The position numbers and the translations under genes are program-made. The notes below the pieces were generated by a model. The model was given only the letters and a program-made list of their open reading frames with translations, was not told the origin of the DNA and did not search any database. Source: Marsupella aquatica (taxonomy: Eukaryota > Marchantiophyta). Taken from it: a DNA stretch of 64,000 nt. The stretch lies in contig OZ316894.1 in assembly GCA_973895155.1 (NCBI GenBank), forward strand, positions 18,662,001-18,726,000. Direction: 5' to 3'. Every line of letters starts with the position of its first letter. The stretch's first letter is position 1. Positions 37,871-51,469 of the stretch are shown here, piece by piece.

Positions 37871-40800
37871 TATGCGCGCCCTTCCACGTTTACCACTGAG
37901 CGTCAATCGCAATTCCTATGAAGAGATGGGAGTAAAGGTAGACGAGAGGACGAAGGCAAGCCCGGGACCAATTAAGAGTGGTCACGGAATGAATTGGTCG
38001 GGGAAAGGGATTTTCCTCTCAAGAGTGCAGCCACTGACACTGTGGGGCGTTGAATGAAGAATACCACAAGTAAATGAATCAAATGAACGCATTTTACGTC
38101 AGGAAAGGATCGATCGAGAAGCTAAGTGAAGCATGCGAATGAGACGATACTAATGATTGAATTTTCTCATTCCACGATCTGCCCGGAGGTGAACGCAGTA
38201 GTAGGGATCACAAACTTTCAGACCTTTCTTTGTACTTTGGAATGGTTCGTCCTTTTGTCTTTCTGATCGAAGCGGCACATCAGCTCCAATCTCCCGGCAG
38301 GATTTGGCAGAGCATAGTAGTGCCATTGCATGATCAGGAAGTCGGTCGTCGACTGCTCGACCAAGGGAGCGGCCTACTGGTTGGGAAAGTTTGGAACGAT
38401 TGCCATATCCAAGTTTGTGTCGTGAAAGTCAATTGTTGGCGTTGCGCAGAAGGCTAGATCGTTCATGTGGAGCAGCACGTACTTGCAGCGAAGCGGTGCG
38501 TCCGTCGAGGCACAATTGAGGAAGGGCTGCTGTGGCGGCCATGATGAATCAATCGATGGACCGAATGATTGATTGATTATTTCCCTGTCCACAAATGATG
38601 GACCTTTCTCTTTCTATCAGTGGATTCACTCAGGGGATATAGGCATTGCATTCGGGCAAGAAAGTTTGCGAGCAAGACGTACCTGAACTCCCTCCGGAGT
38701 GGGCTCGAGTAGGAGTCAAAATTGAGCATCGCAAGAACTCACTTCTCCCATTAAAGTTTGGGCAAGAGAATTTCCTTTGCAGTACTGTATAGCAAATAAA
38801 CGTCGTGAGATGACTCTACTCGAATTGATCCAACCTTGAGGCATTGGGTCCGTGGGACAGCCGTGAGGTCGACTTCGAGACCAAACCTCGATACGATGAG
38901 TCCAAGACTAGTAAAACATTTGCTCACTTAACGCAGGCAGTATTGACATATTATTGTGCACAGGCTCTGCAGATTAGTTCAGGCAATACAGCATTGTTTC
39001 TGTCAAGACTCACAATTTTGCGTGATGTCTAACAAACTTAGGCTTCGTCGGTTGGCATGAGGACCGTGTAATGTAAGCCCGCGACAGGTCTCACATCCAG
39101 AAAGCACTCTTAAACTTTGGCAATCACATGACACACTTCACCAGCTCGAATTGTCCACGCACAATATGTCGAATTAGTTGAAAATACCTACTTTTCTGGC
39201 ACAATTTGAATCAATCTTCTGTTCGTGAATGCGACAGACAGATGCTGAAATTCCATAAATATGGTTGATTACATCTCAACGAGTCTAACTGTTGGGGTCT
39301 ACTGAGCACGCTGGATCTTCCTCGTCTCTGTAGTGATGATTCATGGTCCCGCTTTCTTCTTCTTTATAATATGGTGAAAACGAGATCAATTAAGCGGTTG
39401 AACGAAAACCTGGGAGATTCAACCATTCGATGGTGATCTCCATTGACGCATCTTACGTTGTATGTTGCAGTTTTCCATTTAGTCTGCGTTCGGATTCTAA
39501 AGTAGCACGATCAAATTCAAACACTTCACCTAATTGAGCATGTGTGCGTATTTCTTCACCTGACTACAAACAGTATCCTTTCCTCTGATCTGTTTATTAC
39601 AAAAAGTTCCCATATCTGGAGCTTGACTGCTAATTCATCTTATTTAAGTGCCTGGATAATCGATGGAGATCAACTTCTCTTCGGAATGAAATCAGCCCGG
39701 CCGTCCTACTGTACATGATTTCTACTTTCTCCAATACCTCGGGACACGTCAGAGGACAAGGAAGGTGTCCCGACTCAAACTAGTTAGCTCGATATACATT
39801 TAGTTGGTCATGGATTCAGTCATAGATCGAGTCTACACACATCGGCTGAAAGTTCCGGTGCCCTTTCTGGAAATGCCTTCCATGGATTTTGGTGAGAAAT
39901 TGACAGAGTTCTGGTCTCCCTCAGTCCTGCAGTCGAGTCCTGAAGAACTTGGGGCAAAATTTCAAGAATCCGTTCCAACAAGAAAAGTGAACTTGCATAT
40001 CAAAACCTCCACAAAATCCTGCGAGGGTTGCTCACCTATCGCTCCTGACGTTTGTATTTTTCAGCGAGTTAAAACTCTTTCGAAGCAAACATTCGTCAAA
40101 TATCTGTATCCCATACAGCTCTCACTCCAACGACGAAACGCTAAGACGGGCCCAACAGCAAGTGACTCGCACGGTAGCAACTGAACCCTGGACACGACTC
40201 GGCTAGTTACTACACTTCACGATTAATCGAATTACCTTCCCATTGTATTGACAAACCTGACACAACCGAGTCATCAAATTCTTGCTACGTATCTTCCTAG
40301 AACACAATCACGAACCATCCCTTCGCCATCTTTCCTCTGAAGACTTTTCGCTGAGAATATTCGGGTGCAGGCATTTTGCTTTTCCACCAACATACCGTGA
40401 AATAAAATACATCTCACACGAAACAGTACAACGAAAAGGTAGCCTAACAAATAGATCCGACCCAATAAATTGCTGTATGAGGAGAGCTGAAGGTGTAAAA
40501 TGGAGTCCCAAGAAATTACTTGGGACAACGAACAGGAACCCTGACAGACTATACAAATCCCTTGGGCATATGACCTCCACGGGGTTATCTGACAAATGGC
40601 TCCTATCGTGCGGTAAAGATGATTCAGGGAAGGGGTGTATCTAATCATCAAGAACCCCACCCTGGCTGAAAAGTCGACTGATTCTACTGTGGCCGTCAGA
40701 AGAAGTGACCATTCATTAAATGGTTTCTACTAACCAAATGAATTGTGCTATGCTACAAAGCCTCTCCTGAGTGAGCAATTTTATGACCTTCCAAGCCAAT

Positions 40801-40897
40801 TCCGCCATGACGTCTTCTAAAGAACTATGCGACTGAAGGCATCTTTTCCTAGAAGAATGTAAAGTCATTACCAAAAATTTAATGAGGATGCTGAGAC
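37871..40897. other. Intergenic region between BAG/IQ gene and COP1
   Basis: It should contain the BAG gene promoter (37.9-38.5 kb) and the COP1 3' UTR (just below 40.9 kb). The only frame worth noting is listed at 39810-40184. No repeats or RNA genes were recognised. Confidence 0.4.
39810..40184 (+). CDS. Hypothetical small protein, 124 aa
   Basis: An uninterrupted frame from ATG at 39810 (MDSVIDRVYTHRLKVPVPF) to a stop at 40182-40184. Composition is balanced and the segment SMDFGEKLTEFWSPSVLQS looks protein-like, but there is no motif, signal peptide or membrane segment I recognise. It could equally be a chance frame. It lies 0.7 kb downstream of the COP1 stop codon, on the opposite strand. 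No function is assigned. Confidence 0.25.
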   Translation: MDSVIDRVYTHRLKVPVPFLEMPSMDFGEKLTEFWSPSVLQSSPEELGAKFQESVPTRKVNLHIKTSTKSCEGCSPIAPDVCIFQRVKTLSKQTFVKYLYPIQLSLQRRNAKTGPTASDSHGSN

Positions 40898-43800
40898 TCA
40901 TGGCGCTAGCACCAGCACTTTGATAGTACCTTGACTATTGGCTGCTAAAAGGGTTGGCGACTCACTTTTCCAACAAACTGCACTAATGAAGTGGTTACTA
41001 TCATCATCACTGTCATCACGATCTGAGGATCCAAACCGGTGAAAAGTTGTGGGCTTCGACATTGCCTGCAGAGCCACAAGACATAGCATGAGTTTACTAA
41101 CGTTGGACCGCCTAGTCGAAAGGAGAAGAGACAACAAGAAAGAAAGTAATAGCCAAAATTCACACAGTCTAACCTTATGATAGACAAAGACCTCATTAGT
41201 CTCGCTGCCACAAGCAATGTACTCGCTGTTCACAGTCAAACCAACGAAGTTCTTCTCATTGGTGTGTCCTTTGAGAGTCCTTATCTGCAACAGCTCTGGT
41301 ATTAATTAGCACATTCAACGCGACTCTCACTACTCAAGGAAACAAAAGTTGCGCGTGCTCCAAAGAGATCTCCAGACGACCCTAGTTCATTGATGAAACA
41401 AATGAGCAGGCATGCTACCTACCTAATACATAGACACGCCTGTGGACAGAATAAAAACTTCTTGAACTGGCACAACTTTCATGATGCGGCTTGTCGCCTA
41501 TTCAAGCCCAAACACACACCAAAACGAGGGCATTGTACTACAAAAAAATTACAGGGAAGTTTGAATCATACTGGGCTGTTATCTTGCACATCCCAAAGGC
41601 GAAGTGTGCCATCTGTTGAAGCAGAAGCGAGCTCGTTTGGGGAGATGAACTTCACATAGGATACCGCTTTGCGGTGTCCGTTGAACACAAACAAAGGTTG
41701 GGCAGGGTAGCGAAGATCATAATAATGAATCCGATGATCGGCAGATCCGACCTGCAACAATGATGTCATCACTCTATCAGAACTAAAGACAATTAATCAT
41801 GGAAACCCTTAATTGCTTTACTTCAGCATACCACCATTTCAAAAAAACAGATCAGCACTTCCACTCTCCAATCAGATTCAATCAAGAGCCTGTGAATTTC
41901 AGCGGCTGTGAGTGCCTACTAGACACAACCTATATAGCGTTTCCTGCAGCGTATGGAAGAGATGCTCACAGCTATAAAGTTGCTTGAGCCAGGGTTGTAC
42001 TTCACACAACAAATGTTGGCTCTCATATCGATATTCATTACACTCGATTCTTGCCTTGTACACCAGACCTTAACCTGCTTTCACGAATGAGTACCATCAG
42101 CGTGCAAAACAATGCAAGTGAACATATACGAACATCCATGTACCATTTTTGTACATCATCGAGCAGGAACCGCAGCTTTGTGGTAAGGCAAAGTCGAGGG
42201 AATTTACTGACATCAACGAGGGGTGCTCACCTTCTCATCGTCGCTCCCTGACACGAGTCTCGTGGGTTCTGTCTTAGAAAAGTCAACACTCCAAGCACGT
42301 TTTTCATGCTCTTCGTACTCCATAATGCTCTGTCAAGAATCCAAAGTTCACTGAGTAATTGTGCTTCATAACAGAGTGAGCCTTACAAGGAAATTAACAG
42401 ACAATTCCTATAACAAAACGGAGGAATATCACTCAGAGACGAGCAAGGCAACAACTGGGGTGTCGCCGACAACTCCTAAGCCTGGGAAATGAACGCAATT
42501 TCAAAGTCAATCATTCAAGTCGGGATAGAGTAAGTTGCTACCTGGTGAGTATTCGCGTCCCATACCGTCACAATGCCTTCATAGTCACTGCTTGCAATGT
42601 GGGACTTGATATACTTATTCCAGCTTAGGCAACTAAGTTTTGACCTTGTGGTCATTTCCACAACTGGACAGTGAACATCCGCGAGTTCATTCACAACCTG
42701 CGGGATAGTTGGGTTAGTAAAAGTATTTCAATATTTCTCTGCTTCTCAGTAAATTGTGGTCATTCCGACGGGTCACTAACATGACACCACCAACTAATCT
42801 GTCGACACTCAAAGCGAAGTTTCACGCGGTCAAAAATCCACGCTTGCTAGAATCAATGAGAAAGGAAAGTAACATAGGACAATCCAAGCGTCTCAGAGTG
42901 CAACATCCTCAAAAACGGTTGTACTGGCAACATACTGAGGCAAATTCGAACACTTTGATGCGCCTTGAGACACCGGCGGTGGCAAAATACTCGTCATCTC
43001 GATCGAATTCGATGCTGTGCAATAAACTACAATTCCTCAGTGTGTCAACATCGTAGGCAAGAACCAAACACTATCAAGATCAACGCTTTGGCAAAGACAC
43101 TGCAGCATTAGAACTCGACTACCTTGAGACAATGTTGGATGAATGAAAAAGATCTCCATGCCGTAGCTCTGCAATTACGCGCAATTTACTGCATACAGTA
43201 AAGAGTGGAGTCAGTCATCAATCAATACAGTACACTCGTCCAAATTATCTTTTGCTCCTTCGCATACATCCGCAACCACACACGCTCCGACACAACTGTA
43301 CGAGTCATTCCTCTACTCATTTGTGCCTGATTGACTCCTTCCAACCCGGCTCAGAAATGTCAGTTCGAGAGACCTTGAGTCAGTATCAGGACCTTTCCCA
43401 TCTGATGCCCACATTAACTCTCCTTCGAATAAAACGAGGGCTTAAAGTCACAAGATGTGCTACGATGGAACTCAATTGCTCCTAGTAGAACTCCGGGGTG
43501 GAGAGCAACAAACCTGTAGCGCGTGATCGCAGTGAGTACGGAATGGAAATCTTCAAGGCCCGTACGTCGATCTTCAGCCCAAGAGTCTGATTTCAGGCCT
43601 CCATCTTTAAGTGCCTTCATCATCACAGACGCCGTCGTCACTGCAGCCTTTCTCCTTCTCTTTTGGAGATAACATTCTTGGAGATCTTCAAACTGAAAGC
43701 CAGTAAGAAGATGATAAAAAAAACTTTATCAGAAAAAATGAAGGACGTGCACAATGAGCACTTCCTGGATCCTAGAACGCATGCAGCACGGCAACCATCA

Positions 43801-46369
43801 TTTACTTGAGCTTGTAGTAAAAGTAAATTCAACGAACATACGAAACGTCAGCTATCCTTTCAAGCTCAGAACGTCCGCATAAAGTAATGCAACATACTTG
43901 CTCAAGTACTCTTCGCTTCTTTGCAGCAGAAATTCCAGCTTTGGGGGCTCCACCTGGTCCCTCATTGCAATCCTCGTCTCCATGCGCATCTCTCTTAAGG
44001 CTCGAAGAAGAAGAAGACCTATGCCTGCCCTCCAATCTCCTTTGCGAGCTGTGACTAGGAACGCCTGCCCCTCCTTGACCATTTCTCACAAGAGAGACTG
44101 CCCCACCATTACTAGAATTATCCGAAGCCAATCCATCCAATTGCGGAGGTGGTCCATCGAACAGAATGCGAATTTTTCTGGAGAAACGCGCTTTCGACCT
44201 AAGAAGTTCTTGCCGTTGCTTTTCAACATAAGCTATGTCCTCCCTAAGAAACTCTAAATCACCTTGTAGCTGCGAATCCCAAAACAAACGAAAATCAGCA
44301 ATTATGTGACTCCATTTCTTCAGAAAAAGAGAAACATGGTGCTAAGAACCCCGTCCTAAACTTCAACTTCAGCTCTTGTTGGAGGTAACGGACCTTCCGT
44401 AAAGGAACAGCCACAGAGAAATCATTGCCCGAACAGCCCTATGTCTCACCTCATTCAGTTCATCTTGTTTAGATTGGCGAGATCGGTGGAGAAACTCCAA
44501 AAGGATCTCCATATTAGACTCAGCTTCCTCCTGTTCAGCCTTATGCTTCTTCTCTGCCAGTAACGCTAATAAAGAATCTAGTTCTTTAACAGAAACTTCT
44601 CCCTGTCAAGCCAACAACGAAATCAGCCTCGAATGCAAAACTGTCTACAGCTTTCTAAACACTTTCAACCAGGTAAAAACCTACTACAGAGTCTAGATCC
44701 AGCTCACCGAGCGGATCATCTCAGGCAAGTTTGGTATCTGAGATGGCTATGCTTGTGTGAAAATTTGCAAACCAATGTGCGAGAAGGATCAACTCACCTT
44801 CGTAAGAGCCATACGGATGTTCTCTGTTGGTGAAGCGTTAGTAACAAACTGGCAGGCTGAAGCCTTCCTTAGAAGCTGGAAGAGACAGGAAAAGTAAGGT
44901 TAACACTAACAGTAGAAAGTTACTGCGATATCCTTTGCAATCACCGCAGAGAGCTCAAAATACTGGTCCAAAGTGTTGAAAGGCTAGAGACAATCAAAAC
45001 TATACGAAGGAAACTCCTCATCGGCTAGAAACACACAATGCAGAGACTGACAAGCTAATATATTTTCGCATCTGAACGAGATCAGAGATCAGCCGTTGCA
45101 AGAGGCCATGGACAAGGGAGCTAGAAGAACTACGAGAACTTTAGTACGTGAGGACTAAGAGAGTACAGGCGTAACTCCAAATTCCAGACAAGGACAGCCC
45201 CATTTTTGCAATGACCACAGAATGAGCGTCAACGAATAAGACGTGAAAGAAATCAAAAAATGGCAAACCCTATCAACCTATCAGACCCTGTCCCACTCTA
45301 AACCTGAGGAGTAGCACCTCACTGCTCGTCTATAGCATACCCTTATATCAATTACAGGAGAACGTAGCACGGAAGAATCTCAGGGAAAAGGCGAATCATC
45401 CCTAATCAATCCAATTGCAGCCAAAAGGCTCTGCTAAAGACGGGAGGAGTTCCCAAAGGCTGTTGATCCAACCAGAGATTTGCCGCCACAATTTCTCGGC
45501 TGTGTTTATCGTTTCCCGCATTTAGAGATCGCGATACACGCCACAAGATAGACCCCAACTCTTTCCACTCCAATGTGCAAAGCAAAATTCAAACCGGGCA
45601 GACTCACCCTTACTCCAAGCCAAATCGGGACATGAGACGACTGAGCACATGAAGTAACACCGGAGCCCATTCCCTACTTTTGGAAACTTGCATAGACTAC
45701 TGTGACAGGAATTACTTGAGGGACAATGCACAAAAGCCACATGTCCAGTGGTACCAGCCTCTAATGCATCAAGTACAACATAGAATCAGGGAACAGTCTA
45801 TACCTCGCTATTACAAAATCACCAGTACCAGCTAGTAGAAAATGATGCAGCACTACTCCCAGCGCCCGCCCGCCAAATCGGAATGGACATTCCGTTTCAA
45901 ATACCACCACAAAGAAATCCCGAGCGCACCCAGCATGGCTCGCCGTGCAAAGAAGGTCACAATGCAAGAGATTGAACCAAACAGGAGCCGAGGAAAGAGA
46001 GAGGAAGAGAGGTTCTTGAAAAGAACATTGCATGTTGCAGCTGACCTTATTTAGGAGAAAGTTAGGAAACAGTTGGCTATTTGTCAAGTAGAGGCCGCAG
46101 CTTGGACAGTTACTCTTGTTATTCAAATGAGTCATAATACAGGTGTAGCAGAAGCTGTGACCGCACGCCGTCAAGAAGGCATCCTTCATCGTTTGAATGC
46201 AGATAGGGCAGAGAAAATCTTTGTCCACTTCCGATTTCGAGTGTCCGCCTGCAAGTGAACTGACCCTACCCTCCTTACAATCCGAACCCCAGGAATCCCC
46301 CCGGGCATCAACTTTGGCTCCTCCCATAGTCGGAACACTCGGTCCAACAGACCCTTCTGTGATCTCCAT
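40898..46369 (-). CDS. COP1: E3 ubiquitin ligase COP1, repressor of photomorphogenesis
   Basis: Thirteen minus-strand exons join in phase to about 689 aa (Arabidopsis 675): 46046-46369, 44798-44875, 44450-44602, 43898-44269, 43514-43692, 43123-43188, 42936-43014, 42542-42697, 42231-42329, about 41970-42074, 41572-41751, 41174-41284, 40898-41065. The start codon precedes [14 protein letters not shown]3HC4 RING spans C54-C91 ([20 protein letters not shown]). Next come the conserved [16 protein letters not shown], a coiled coil (exons 3-4, about 135-215), basic nuclear-localisation stretches ([17 protein letters not shown]) and a seven-bladed WD40 domain ([72 protein letters not shown]). COP1 works with SPA proteins and CUL4-DDB1 in the nucleus, targeting light-response transcription factors such as HY5. 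No defect is visible. Confidence 0.97.
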
Positions 46370-49300
46370 CCTTGCTGTTCCTCCTCGCAGTCTCAATCAA
46401 CCCCTATCAACCGATATTCCACGCTCTCGTCCTCTAGGAGCCCATCGACGTTCCAGTTCCGCTCCCGTCTTGACCACCTGTTTCTCCCTTGTTTGCAAAC
46501 ACATGGTTCCGCATCTCGGTTCACTATATCTCGCCTACCGAGTCGGACACCGTCACTCCTCGCCGGTATCCCTTCCGCGAAATCACAAAACCCAACGCAC
46601 TTGAAGCCTACCACTTCCACTGTCCTCCACGTCCACCCCAACACCCGTTCTCAATTCGCAGTTCCTACTCTGCTCCTCCTGTCCTGCGATGAAACCACTT
46701 ACCGATCATTTCTCTTCCATCCTCAGCTCCAGGACATCGATCTCCTCAAAGGTCCAATTCGAGCTCGGAAAACTCGACCAGGAGGCAGCAAGTGCGTTTG
46801 TTAGAGAACGCCCACGGCGACAGGAGTAGAGTCGGCCAGTCTAGGCAGTTCGTTGCCTTCGACTGCCTCCATTCTTTCTTGCGCCTCGTCCTTCGCAACC
46901 TTGCTTCTCAATCTTCCGCCATAGCCCTTCCTCACTCGTTCTCTCTCTCTCTGTCTGTGTCTGTCTGTCCTTATTCCTGATGGACCCTCGCCTCGTACTC
47001 CTGTTGCCCAACGTCCTTCACTGGCATAACCGTGGTCCTCGTCTTTCCGCTTCCGAGCGACGTTTTCTTTCGCTCTTCTTTCCGGTTGACTGGAGGACGG
47101 CTCGCAGCGAAAGGGCCACGCGAGAGAGGGGCAGCGGGGCCAGATGAGATGAAGTCGGGGCAGGTCCTGGAGCTTTCACAACCACGCGATCGCGGGCGAT
47201 TCGCCGGCAAGGACGGGCAGGCGCTCCGTCGTCCACTAGTTTTGGCTCGGTCCTCGAACGCGGCCCTTCCACGTCCCCCCCCCCCCCTCCGTGTAGCACC
47301 GGAGCGCTTTCAAGTTCCCGTCGTCGCTCTGCCCCTCTCTCCTCCTTTCATCGCCTTCTGCCGTTCGCCCCGTTCCCCTTTCCCTCTCATCAACCGCCCC
47401 CTGGTAGGGCCCGCCATCTCCAGCGGCGAATCCCACCACGTGACCCGGAGCGCCCTCTCTGCCCCCTGCACCACCCTCCGCTTGCCACCTGCGCTCCTTC
47501 CCCTAGACCCCCACGCCCCTACCAACGGATTGAAGGATTCGTGTTGCTTCGTTTTTCCTTCGCGGTAATAAAAGTCTTCGAATGCCCATTCGCTTCGCGG
47601 TCAAAATTAGCCGCCGCTAATGACAGATTAGCAGTCCGCGTTTTTAGAGGTGTGTTTTCCCACTTTTAGGCGAGTGGTTGGCAACGATGGGTCGAGAACT
47701 GCCTTTGCTCTTACTTTACCGACGTGTCTGTTTCTGTTTTGCACTCAATTTTAGCCCATTGCTTCCGTAATCGACACACGGAGGAAGAGACATCCGAATC
47801 CTCTACTTTATCGACGTGTAGTGTCTCTGTTGGCGTGGAAGTCAAATTGGCTCTTGATGGCAGACGAAAGCTTTAGCGTGAACCAGGGTTCTTGCCACGG
47901 TATCCACCCTCAAAATGGTTAGTCTTATATGATAAAGAATCCTCCTAAATCATATAAGCGTGTAGAAACAATTTGCATTTTGCAGAGCACATAAAAATGG
48001 AAAGGAATCGAGGTCCACCACAATGTTTGACAAACAACTTGGATCGCCCATGCCGACCTGATAGACCAGTTTCATATAACTCCTATTTTTGATATAGCGA
48101 TAAGTTGTTATTTGCTTAATCTTATGGATCCATGTGAGGATAAACTTCTGTATGATGTAGCTGATCTCTCACTTTCATGAGTTTTGAATGAATTTTACTT
48201 CCCCAGCACTGGTGATTGCTTGTGAAAGCTATTTGTCCCTATGTGACTTTGTAGTCATTTGTTGACAATGTTGAGGTTCAGTAGTTCTATGCTAACGAGC
48301 ACTAACAAGACACCAAGGGCCCTCTTACATGTGGGCAGCCCTTGAGTGTGTGGCCCTCAAGTGAGCAGGGGCCATGCCAACCTTGAGTGAGATTTTTATG
48401 CCTCAACTCCTCCTTGGGCAGGTCTGACGGCATATGTGGTGGATAGCCAAGGGAGTGGACTGGCCCTAAGGGTCCTGAACCTTGAGAATTGATTGATAAA
48501 ACCAAAGACGAAGTTCACACATAGCAAAGTTCACACTAGCCAAATAAGTTCACACTAGCCAAATTATAGCAGATTCTGTGGGAAGATTGAAATATATTTT
48601 CCCCAACAATGGACGAGTCCTAAGGCCATAAAACAATGGACTCTTGACATGCAAGACAGTCCTAAGATGCTAGTTTCCCATTGATGTCCCTTGCAGACTT
48701 GACTGGTTGGGTAGAAAGGAACTCTATAATTCTGACTCTGATTAAGTTTGCACTATTGTACAGATGAATCATCAGATTACAAATAAGTCAGATTAAAGAA
48801 GACAAAGTGAGTGAGAATTTGGTTCCATGCAATGAGCATGCTTACAGACTAAAAGATAAAAAGAAAACAGGAATATTCATGCAAAACAGTAGTGCAACAT
48901 CCACAATGAAATTGTGTCACTCACATTTGAGATCACATTCAAATTTTCTGCTCAATACTCTGTCAAGAGCTATGTTGTACTCTCCTTGGCATATTGTTAA
49001 TCCTCTATCACTACCTCTGTCAATCCAGCCTCATCAACTCCAAGCACTCATCGGTCTGCACAATATCATGCTTCAAACAATGAGATAAGTTTTCTCCTGC
49101 ATCTGAGTCATTCTCTTGCACTTTGCACAGGTTGCTACAATATCGTTGCTTGGAGTAGACCCTACAGGTTTTACAATATTACAGAAAGTTTTAACTTGGT
49201 TTAAGTACTAAGTTGGCTGTGATCTTAACTTATCTTGAGGTCCATCTTGTTGGTTCAAACTTCTCTCTTGGACCAACAGCTCTCAAATTCATATTATGGA

Positions 49301-51400
49301 TGGGAAGTTTGGGTTTTGTACAAGGACAAATATCAACACATGCTTTTGAGGGCCGGGCATTGTGAGAGAAACCTTGGTTCCTGCTAATAGTTTCACTTGT
49401 AGTGAAACAACTCCAAATTCTGTTTTAGCTCTGGCTAGATGACTACTTGTGGTATGGTGGTGAAGTGGCCATGAGGTTACCTTTGATTGAGCATTGAGGA
49501 ACAACTAACTATCTAGAAAAGCCACTCTCCATTTGATAATCTTGAATTGAGTTGGAATTATATCATTTCTTACATTCATAACTCTATCTGCTAAAAAAGG
49601 GGGGATTGATGCCATACACATGGTTCGGCCGCCCTGACCTGAGTGTACAGTATAAGGTACTGTAGCCAACCCTTAATGATGTCCCATACTTTGTACTCCA
49701 TACATATTAGCTCGTTAAATCATGCCCAACATTTGAAGCCCCCCTTTCTACTGATTGGAATAAAGACTTCGTTGTGTGGATTCTCTTTACTTTTCATGTT
49801 AATTATGTTTGTTATTCTATTTGTACATTGTAATCTTGTTTGTCCAAATTTATTGATTACCAAACTACATCTTTTGTAGTTTTGTGTGATGATATCTGTT
49901 ATGCAATGAAAATCCTAAAGGAAACAACCTGTTTTGTGGCACAACGCCTTTTACACAAAGACTTCTGTTATGCAACAACTTCTTTGACATACACAAAGTT
50001 TTCCTGCACAACATCGTTTGCACAGTCATGACATCATATGTGCAATAACCTCCAAATGACCTCATCTTTTGTGCAGCATATCTTTTACGCAATGTCATCT
50101 TTTTTGCAAGAGCATCTTTTAAGCAAGGATATCTTTTGTGTACATCGTCTATGCAAGACACGGGTGTTCAACATGTATAGTATGATGTATGAGCATGTGA
50201 GTGTACCAGGTGTACTGAGGGGTGTGGACAAAAGTACCACAATGTGTTGGGGACCCCACTCGTTATTTGGGGCTGAGTATGTGCAAGAGTAGATTAAATA
50301 AGTGACGCTCAGCACAGGTTCTCGATCTCGAGACCCCACGTACCTCATCCATATTGATTGGCTGAGTATGGGGGAGGGTAAAATATTCATATAGAAAAAG
50401 TAATACAGTATGATACAGAAGCATATGGGTAAACTAGACATACCAGGTGTACAGTAGCTGGTTAATAATGGAAAGGAGGACAACCCAGATTTGTTAAGGA
50501 ACCCAGTACGGTGTTTGAAATGTTGCGGGGAGAAAATCTGCTAAAAAGTTGAACCGAGAAAAAATATCTGCGGAAAAGAGTCTGAAAAGAGAGGATTCGG
50601 AACTGGAAAGATAAAGGGAGAAAAACAGAATTACATAACTAGTAATGCGTAAAAATAATCAAATGGGTCACTACAAAGTGTAATTATAATTTTTCTTCTC
50701 AAACACAACATTGGAAAAAATTGGAAATAATATAAGGTGAGAAATATTTGAAGCATTCAATAATGAGTAAAAAATTCAAAATATTCTACAGAGAAAATTA
50801 ATTTTGAGATATTGGAGAAAGTAAAAGGTTTTACTCCAAATGATAGTTAGGGGAATAACAAAATGGAGCATTTTGAAGGGAGAACAAATTTCACGGAAAA
50901 AATACCTTCTCCCGAAAAAGTCACCCCAAAAAACAATGCACATCCAGAAAAAATAACACACCAAATATACACCACCACCAAGGTTTTATTTTATTTTAGA
51001 GAACTAAAAAATAGTTTTCATTCTCAAGAGAGAAACATGCAATAGTTTTCAAGCGGGAGTTTTTTTTGGCGGGGAAGTGATTCATTGATCAAACTACTGT
51101 ACACATTGAAAAACCAATTATCCAATTTCTAAATAGGGAATAAATAGGAACTAATTAAAACTCAGGCACTTAAATGCTTAACAAAATGCCCAGATGACTA
51201 TATGAACTTAACTCATTTTATTAAAAAAATAACTTTTATTCTGGTAAGGATAATGTGGTCTATCGCTATCTATCTGTGTTTCTTGGAACCCCCTTCACAT
51301 CAAACCCTCATGATACTTTGTTCATACTACCCTGGTCCGTTGACACTTTAATTCATAACTAATTGATAAATAAGTTAGTTTTGTAAACATTAACCTTAAC
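46370..51400. other. COP1 upstream region followed by gene-free sequence
   Basis: From 46.4 to about 47.6 kb the plus strand is rich in C and CT runs (11 C near 47278-47288, CTCTCTCTCTGTCTGTGTCTGTCTGTC near 46940-46970). This fits the GA-rich 5' leader and promoter of COP1 on the minus strand. Frames found there are biased by this composition and I do not count them as genes. From 47.6 to 51.4 kb the sequence becomes AT-rich and gene-free. A degenerate short repeat (TCTTTTGTGCA / TCTTTTACGCAA style, about 15-25 bp spacing) fills 49870-50150. Sequence from 50.5 kb resembles the flank of the tandem array that begins near 51.5 kb. Confidence 0.45.
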
Positions 51401-51469
51401 CACATTTTATGACTAACCATCACCATAGAAAAAAAGGCTTAACTAAGGCTTCAACATACTTGCTCCACA

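Noticed and set aside
40960-40985. GTGAGT-like donor inside the last COP1 exon
   Set aside because: The frame continues with the conserved [21 protein letters not shown]-terminus; no intron is needed.
47032-47568. 178-codon frame on the plus strand upstream of COP1
   Set aside because: Composition follows the C- and CT-rich leader of COP1 on the other strand; overlapping frames are open on both strands and no conserved motif is present.
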